From Parasponia andersonii (taxonomy: Eukaryota > Streptophyta > Magnoliopsida > Rosales > Cannabaceae): a DNA stretch of 64,000 nucleotides. Positions 57,238 through 64,000 of this stretch are shown in pieces. Below the pieces are notes generated by a model. It did not search any database and was not told the origin of the DNA. It saw only the letters and a list, made by a program, of their open reading frames with translations. Both the position numbers and the translations under genes were made by a program. The stretch covers positions 1 through 64,000 of the forward strand of contig JXTB01000201.1 in the NCBI GenBank assembly GCA_002914805.1, in the 5' to 3' direction. Position 1 is the first letter of the stretch, and every line of letters begins with the position of its first letter.

Positions 57238-57756
57238 AAAGAAGAAATCATCCAAGCGATTGATCGAGGGGTGGCTGATCGATTTAGGCAATGGCATTAT
57301 GAGCTGCGTAATATGTTTAAGGATGAGGGAGGAAAGAAGGATAGTGATGCACCAAAGACTAAAGTTCCAAAAGGAATGAAGACTACGGAAGAATGGGAGA
57401 AATTATGTGATTATTGGGAGAGTGAAAAACAAAAGGTCAGTATAATATTATTTATAATTAATCATCGTTCTTGATATGTAATTGACTCTAATTGGTTCCA
57501 TTATTTGTAGAAACGGTCAAAAATCAATACTGAGAATAGATCGAAAAAAGAGTATCATAGTCTTCAAGAAACTAGTTCTTTTTCGTCACAACGATATAAA
57601 AAGGTAGACACATGAACAATTGAATACAATAGGTAGTAATCATTCTGCATGTTTGATTTATAAATACTATTTCAGAGGGATCCAACGACAAATGAGCTAC
57701 CGAGTTTGATCGACCACTTTCAAGACATGCACCATAGGATGGATGAAAGAGATTGA
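57238..57756 (+). pseudogene. CACTA second protein, Transposase_24 remnant with two introns
   Basis: Exon 1 (57238-57435) reads RFRQWHYELRNMFKDEGGK and EEWEKLCDYWESEKQK. Exon 2 (57511-57603) reads KRSKINTENRSKKEYHSL and SFSSQRYKK. Exon 3 (57675-57756) reads RDPTTNELPSLIDHF and stops. Both introns have GT-AG ends and phase 0. This matches the Ptta/En/Spm plant transposase family (Transposase_24, TnpA-like). It is a fragment: no start and no upstream part were found. Confidence 0.75.
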
Positions 57757-58191
57757 TCGCACATGGTAAGCATGTAAGTATATACTAGTTAATAAATTCC
57801 TATTTGACTAGCAACAATGGAGTAATTATTGGAAATGAAAAGGAAAAGTGGTAACTGAAGAGAACAGTTTTTTATTGTACTATACTGGAAGGTGGGGCTA
57901 AAGATCTTTCATTTCACTTTTTTGTTGTGAAGTATTGAAAGGTGGTGCTAGTGTCGTTGATGTTGTTAATGACTCAACTGAAATAATTTATCTCTCTATT
58001 CTTAAATGGTGAAAGTCCTAAATTGCGTTAGTGTCAAGTTGGGTTGGTCACTGATTTTCTATTTATATTTTGTAGTACTGTACTCATCTACCCATGTAGT
58101 TAAATATAGCTTGATTCGAGAAATTTACAAGTGAGCATATTCTGCGGGCTGCATATTCCAATGACTAGCATATTACAGTAAGATATATAGT
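57757..58191. other. CACTA flank before the next insertion
   Basis: AT-rich, no gene or repeat seen and no CACTA right terminus. Confidence 0.4.
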
Positions 58192-60583
58192 TGTAAAACC
58201 TCTTAAATTTTGGAAGAATATTTTGGTTTTTTGACAAAATTTAATTAAAAAAGTTAAATTCAAATTTTGGGTAAAAATGTGAAACGTTTCAAAAGAGGGA
58301 CTAAATTGAAAAATTGAAGGATGATTTTGAAAAAAAAATTGAAAACCAGGGACTCATGTGTAATTTTTAAAAAATTGCACTACTCTCTAAAGAGCTGACA
58401 TGTGACCAGCTCATTTCATCTCTCTCAATTTCTCTATCCTCCCCTGATTCTCTCTCTACTCCAGCCGAAAAAAATGCTGAGTTCCGGCGAAAGTCCGACG
58501 AAACTCTTCCTGATGTCGACGAGGGCTACCAACAGTCAGAAACGAAAGCCTAGCATTAGACGAATTGTGCACCACCACTTGCAGCCCTGTCGGAGCTCTG
58601 TATCGCCGAAAACAACCGAAAAATTCCATGACTTTCAAAGCTCGTCGGTGCCGATTCCATCAACATTTTGCTGTAAAAATGGTCGAGTTTGATTCGTCTC
58701 ATCACGATCTTTAATATGGTATATATATCTTGACTCAATATTGTCCAAACTGAATTTTGCCACTTTCATCAATTTTGAGCTGTTTTAATTTTATATTTAA
58801 ATTTTTCAATCTGATTGTTAGATCATAAAATAAACTTCATATTTGAGATGTACTCATAAAAACAAAAATTTTGATATATACATATATATATATATATATT
58901 AACAATATTTGGTGACGGACATAAAAATTTAAATATAACAGTTTAGATTGTCTCGATTTGCATACTGTAAGCCTGGGTTTGGTCCAAGCTTGAATCGATC
59001 AAACTATATGTCTACCTAGTGTTTTTGGATATTCTGAATTCAGTGGTGGAGTTTGTTTCATAATCCGAGGGATTAAAAATCAAGTTTTTAAACCTATCAA
59101 TGAAAAGTTTAAAAACGACGCCTGACCTTCCAAACGATACCCAAACGATATCAAACTTTCTCTATAGTCCCATAGCACTATTTGGACATTTAATTGAGGT
59201 AGGAGTTCAATTACCTACTTTTATACCTGATTTAATTTAAAATTTGCATTATGAGTATTTTGTGAAATATTATGAATTAAATAATATTTTAATGAACTGT
59301 TGGAAAATCTTTGATTATTTTAGAATTAGACTGTGTAACTTCTATACATATTTATAAAACAGTGATCTTAAGTGATTTACCAGATTTCCTACTCAAGGTA
59401 TAGTAACTTCCAGAATAATTTCAAGTGGAGTTTTAAGGCATTGTTTGATTATGTTCTGTACGGTTATTACATATATCTTGTTACATGTTGTACATATCAT
59501 AGGATCACATATGAGATACATCTTAGGCATTGCAGTATTGTAATAGATAGACTAGTACATTTACCATCAGTGAAAGCTTGTAAACTCACGTGGAGTTTTT
59601 TTAATTATTCTCATTCGATAGGTATAGACATTCAGTTGCCCCTCTAGTTCGGTAGGTTTAGATACATAGGTGTCCCTCCGGTTTTCTGAGATAAATATCA
59701 AGCAGAGAGTAATTAGCATACATAGTATGAGTTACCCAAGTTTGTGATGAGAGGGTGTGAGCTCATGGGATGAGTTAATTTATAATATGTATAATCTTGC
59801 GATTTTTGATTCTAGTTTGAAATATGTGATTATTTTGGATACTGATTGTTTTATAAACTTGATTTATAAATGGATTTTAGAAAAGGTATTAACCATGCAA
59901 GTTTGGTAAAATTGCATCTACTCAAAAAAAGTAATTGAGTTTCTACCGAGTATTCATATGTTCACCCCCTACTTCCTCCCTTTTTAGGAGTTGATCTATT
60001 TTGTGGTAATTATTCTCATAGTTTGGTAAGTATGTTTGATATATGCTTGTAGTTCTAAATCATTTTTTTTGGTTGGTTTGTATTCTATATCATCTTTTCT
60101 CTTCTGAGTCAAATTTATTTAGCCAATAGTAGTATATTTACTAAGCTGATGTATAAGGATCATTTTGCTATTAAACTGAGTACTTAGAATCACAAATGAT
60201 TTTATATAGGTTATTTGGACATTGGACCTAACGTTTTAATTTGGCTCATTTTTTTTCAAATGTTATAAATTTAAAAATGTTTCTAAATTAATTAATTAGA
60301 TTTTGTCCTCCAAACTTTAAATGATGGGTTTCCTTGAAAAATTAAAATTAATAAAAAAATTTTACATAAATTAATTGAAATTCCTCTAAACTTTGAGTAG
60401 AGAATTTTCTTGAAAATCTATATTAATGAAAGGTTTTCTATATTTTAATTTTACTTATTCGTGAAGAGTAATATCTTTAAATCTCAAGTACTCAATTTTC
60501 TAAAATTTTGTAAAAATTACTATTTATCACTATTTCAACTTCAAATTACTACAAGTCACAGCCTTGAATTTTCAATCGTGACA
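58192..60583 (+). repeat. 5' LTR of the LARD-like element
   Basis: TGTAAAACCTC to AATCGTGACA. It shares the superfamily landmarks with the 20286 element: the C-rich block near 58440, the ATTCAGTGGTGGAG segment at 59038, a poly-C segment near 59965 and the GTGACA end. Contains a (TA)n run near 58885. Confidence 0.85.
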
Positions 60584-60587
60584 TATT

Positions 60588-60599
60588 TGGTATCAAAGC
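60588..60599 (+). promoter_or_regulatory. Primer-binding site
   Basis: TGGTATCAAAGC, one mismatch from the initiator tRNA-Met complement, 4 bp after the LTR. Confidence 0.8.
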
Positions 60600-62966
60600 T
60601 TCAGGCTTTAGATCTGTCTAAGATTGTGCCTGTAAAAATTTATTTGAACTTTTTGATTCATAAAACTTAGATTTTTAAATAGATAAGAGTTATGAATTAA
60701 TATATTTGACAAATTGAGCGAGGTTAAAAATAAAATAAAATTTATACTTAACACACTCAATTATTTCCTAAAATACTTTATAAGTTCTTTTAAATGTTAA
60801 AATGCCTTTTAAAACTGTTTTTTAATAAAATTGTCAGAGTGTAGTACCTCAAAGTTATAAATCTTAAAAAAAGCTTCACTTAAATATTATCTAAGGTTTT
60901 TCATTAATAAAGAACTATGGAGAATTATTTACATAACATGGTTTACCAATATATATATATATATGGGCACCAATCCAATAGGTTTTTTTTTTCTTAACCT
61001 ATGCATAGGTATTAATTTGGCCAATGAAAATTTAGCATGCACATTTTTTATTGTAAAAAGTAAGAGAGAGAAAGAACATTAATGATGCAAGTCTTTTCAT
61101 GTACTTCATTATAACTATTGGATCACCATTAGATAGTGATCCAACGGCTAAAAAAAAATACCTACCCATAGGTAAAAAAAAAAAAACCTATTGGATTGGC
61201 AACCTATATATATATATATATATATATGCTTTGAATCTCCTAAGAGACATGTTTGAGAAATTGATATGTTTTAAGTACTTGATAGTTTAATTAGTCAGCT
61301 ATGTACTAAGCAAGAAACTTCTTGTTCTACTTACTTAAGTTTCTAAGTGAAATTCGTGTGTTAGACACGAAATTGATTGATTAATGATGACAAGATTTAA
61401 TCTTATCGATGTATACCCTCTTGGTATTAATAAGTGAGTACTACTTGTAGTACTTTGTTTGTATTAACTTTTGGAAATTATTGGAGACTCTAGTTATAAT
61501 ATGTTATGGAATAGAGTTCTACTGGAGTTCGTTAGTATTGAGTTCAGTTTGGAGCTCATTGCTTGATTTGAGTTAGATCCCAGCATCATTATGGTTGTAT
61601 AATTGATGGCGTAGGGATCAGTTAACCTATGAGCCTATATTGAGAGTTGTTGGACTCTTCTTATTATATTTTCAAAAAAAAAAAAGAATACTTAGAATTT
61701 AGATATGGTTTACTAATGCACAAGATGAAATCTTATTGTGAACTAATATAGTATTTCTATATGCCAATGATTTTCTGTTGCATGTTTTCAAGAATATTTT
61801 CAAAATTGATTTTGATTAAAAAAAAATTAAAATGAAATAAGGTTAGATGGGAGACAGGTTTCGCTGCAGAGACAACCTATTATGTTGAAACCTTACTTCT
61901 GGTACATTGGAGAGTTAACAGTTTTATTGGTGTATTGGATATTGAGTTATTTCTATATAACTTCCTTTTGTACCAAAGACTTAGAAAGTCTTTGGAGATA
62001 AGTAATGTTCTAGATTATTGTTATAATCTTATATTAGGCAAAAAGACTTGGAGAATCTCTAAGCTTAATTGTAGTATGGGTTATCATTATATGGTATTAC
62101 CTTGGATAAAAGACTTAAGAAAGTATTTAGACAATACTTGTTATATGGGTACTTACACTTTATATGTTTGAACTGTAGTAATTTGGCTGGTGCCATTTGT
62201 TGTGCTATGTATTTCTATGTTGATGGTTTCCTGTTATGGTAGTTTTAGTCTTGTTCTTTACTAGAACTGATTGTATGCATGGTTGTTTTTTGCTCGTTAT
62301 GAGGAATAGTAAATGACTTATGTCATTGTATTCTTATTGTCGTTTTAATCTCTAAACTTGTCTATCTTGTATAGTGCAACACAAGTGTATTTGTTTCTCA
62401 TTCGAAACCTTCTTTGAGTGTGATCTTATATAGATTAGGACTTTGCTAGAGTCTTTATACTCACTGATTATTTAGGACTAAGTTTAGCTGTAGGCAAATG
62501 GAATGATCCAAGTGTGTAATTGATATGGTGTAATCTAGAGATGATATTATATATACCTGACATCTGATCTGTTATATTATATTAGTGCCTAATAATTGTT
62601 GTCCTGAATATAGCAGTCCTATGTTTCCGACTTCTAGCCTTGATTATCGCTACTGCTTCTAAAAATAATTACTAACTTGGGAACATCATTTCCAATCTCT
62701 TCTGTCAAGACCTTATGCCTATTGATGAGTCATCTTGCGATTATATGTCTTTTGTATGCTTCTATATCACATACCTTCGTGTGACATTGGTATATTAGAA
62801 GAGTCCTAACACTAAGTATGAATTGTATGTCTCACATTTCTTAATATATCTGGTGTTAGATTCGATACTCCTATACATTATAACTAAAAGTAACTCTCCT
62901 TTGTCTCTTATCTCTTTCTATTTTACTTGTATCTCTTTCGTGTTTGAATTTCGGGACAAGATTCTT
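60600..62966. other. Internal region of the LARD-like element, non-coding
   Basis: AT-rich; the longest frames (60461-60670, 61935-62171) show no gag, protease, reverse transcriptase or integrase motif. It holds a MITE (60965-61204). Confidence 0.6.
60965..61204. mobile_element. Palindromic MITE, 240 bp
   Basis: The left end GGGCACCAATCCAATAGG, then T10, then ACCTATGCATAGGTATT, is mirrored at the right end as AATACCTACCCATAGGT, A13, CCTATTGGATTGGCAACC: about 45-48 bp of imperfect terminal inverted repeats. (TA)n runs flank both sides, so the target duplication is hidden. No coding capacity. Confidence 0.75.
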
Positions 62967-62978
62967 TTAGAGAGGGAA
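62967..62978 (+). promoter_or_regulatory. Polypurine tract of the LARD-like element
   Basis: AGAGAGGGAA (62969-62978) directly precedes the TG of the 3' LTR. Confidence 0.75.
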
Positions 62979-64000
62979 TGACGTAAAATCTCTTAAATTT
63001 TGAAATAGTACTTTGGCTTTTTGCCCAAATTAATTTTTTAAAAAAACATTTAAAATTTGAATTTTGGCAAAAATGCAAAAATTTTCAAAAGAAGGACTAA
63101 ATTGAAAATTTGAAGGACGATTTTAAAAGAAAAATTGAAAACCAGGGACATATGTACAATTTTATAAAAATTGCGCTGCACTTAAAGGAGCTAACACGTG
63201 GCCAGCTCATTTCATCTCTCTCAATTTCTCTCTCTCCTCCCAATTCTCTTTTTGCTCCAATCGAAAAAAATGTTGATTTCTAACGAAAGTCCGATGAGGC
63301 TCTTCCTAACATTGACAAGGGCCGCCACTGGTGGGAAACGAAAGCCCATCCTCAAACAAATTGTGCACTGACACTTGCAACCCCGCCGGAGCTCTGTCTC
63401 GCTGAAAAAGGTTGAAAATGCCACAGCTTCCAAAGCTCGTTGTCACTAATTACAGTGATGTTTTGTCGTAAAAATGGTTGAGTTTGATTCATCTCGCCAT
63501 AATCTTTAACTTGGAGTATATCTTAACTCAATATTGCTCGGATTGAATGTTGCAATTTTTGTCAATTTTGAACTGCTTTAGTTTTATATTTAAATTTTTC
63601 AATCCGGCCGTTAGATCGTAAAATAAACTTTATACTTATGATGTACTCGTAAAAACAAAAATTTTGATATATATATATAGATTACATTTGTTGACTGGCA
63701 CAAAAATCTAAATCTAAAAGCCTAGATTGCCTCGATTTGCATGTTATGGGTGCAGATTCGGTCCGAGCCCGAATAGGTTAAATTATATATCTAACCTAGT
63801 GTTTCTGGGTATTCTGAATTTAGTGGTGGAGTCCGTTTTAGAATCTGAGGCAAACCAAGTTTTCAAATCTATCGATCAAAAATTTGAAAATAATACCCGA
63901 CCTTCCAAACGACACCCAAACGACAATGATCTTTCTTCATAGCCTTGTAGTACTATTTGGATACTCAATTGAGGTAGAGGTTTCAATTACCTGGTTTTAT
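62979..64000 (+). repeat. 3' LTR of the LARD-like element, first ~1 kb
   Basis: TGACGTAAAATCTC onward is colinear with 58192-59220 to the end of the window. It is clearly diverged from the 5' LTR, so the insertion is not recent. The rest lies outside. Confidence 0.85.

Larger units (their letters stand above)
33143..58191 (+). mobile_element. CACTA (En/Spm-type) transposon, interrupted by other elements; right end not in window
   Basis: The left terminus CACTACAAGAAAA is at 33143. It is followed by subterminal sequence with repeats such as AAAGTTTCATCTCT (near 33220), and a close relative of that motif reappears at 51658 after the copia insertion (AAAGATTCATCTCT). The later parts carry three CACTA protein remnants on the same strand: DUF4218 (53022-53340), DUF4216 (56080-56888) and Transposase_24 (57238-57760). 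The element is interrupted by copia (33369-51632), a solo LTR (53413-55901) and a LARD-like element (from 58192). The main tnp2 transposase domain was not recognised. Joining the left terminus to the coding remnants is inference. Confidence 0.6.
58192..64000 (+). mobile_element. LARD-like non-autonomous LTR retrotransposon, cut by the window end
   Basis: A 2392-bp 5' LTR (58192-60583), a primer site, a ~2.4-kb internal region without recognisable gag or pol, a polypurine tract and a partial 3' LTR (62979 on). Long LTRs around a non-coding interior are the definition of a large retrotransposon derivative. The sequence just before the polypurine tract (GAATTTCGGGACAAGATTCT) closely matches the same place in the coding element (GAATTTCGGGATGAAATTCT at 26911). 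That suggests it was mobilised by proteins of Tekay-like relatives. The left flank predicts a target duplication ATAGT beyond the window. Confidence 0.78.

Noticed and set aside
61935..62171. 78-codon frame in the LARD interior
   Set aside because: No retroelement motif and too short to support a gene.

Overview
The window is plant nuclear DNA, most likely from a dicot. It is AT-rich, with plant-type Ty3/gypsy, Ty1/copia, CACTA and LINE sequences and one intronless CC-NBS-LRR gene of the RGA type. I cannot name the species. No tRNA, rRNA or organellar insert was seen. The only host gene that looks intact is the NBS-LRR (NLR) gene at 1682-4210; nearly everything else is transposable-element DNA in various stages of decay.

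Layout. 1-1142: 3' end of a LINE with a poly(A) tail. 1501-4210: NLR promoter and gene. 4211-10860: AT-rich flank holding a palindromic MITE (4879-5031) and a solo LTR (7312-8823, minus, target duplication ATGCA). About 10860-18054: a 5'-truncated, broken Tekay-like Ty3/gypsy element with its 3' LTR. 18055-20280: an old LTR relic. 20286-29127: a structurally complete Tekay-like element (target duplication TAATT) whose gag-pol is dead. 29128-33142: AT-rich DNA with an odd two-level repeat (30530-31775) and a possible small gene fragment (about 32930-33135).

From 33143 onward there is a nest. A CACTA transposon begins at 33143 with a perfect-looking terminus. A copia element (33369-51632) lies inside it, and a TAT-clade gypsy element (33960-47292, minus, target duplication CTACT) lies inside the copia gag gene. 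The CACTA reading resumes after 51633 as remnants of DUF4218, DUF4216 and Transposase_24 coding exons. It is interrupted again by a solo LTR (53413-55901, target duplication CTCCT) and by a non-autonomous LARD-like element that starts at 58192 and runs off the window; the latter carries its own MITE.

The most notable part is the TAT element. Besides gag-pol on the minus strand it carries an opposite-strand gene (35127-38104) with its own TATA box, clean GT-AG introns and a Transposase_28-like domain. Between that gene and pol lie three unrelated tandem arrays. One has an exact 75-bp period; another has a 100/111-bp unit arranged as a 411-bp higher-order repeat.

Decay pattern: most in-frame stops in the retroelement genes fall where the family has Gln, Arg or Trp (CAG to TAG, CGA to TGA, TGG to TAG/TGA), as expected from methylated-cytosine deamination. 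I see no clear case for a wholly new biological system; the antisense TAT gene, the arrays and the layered nest are the best leads.
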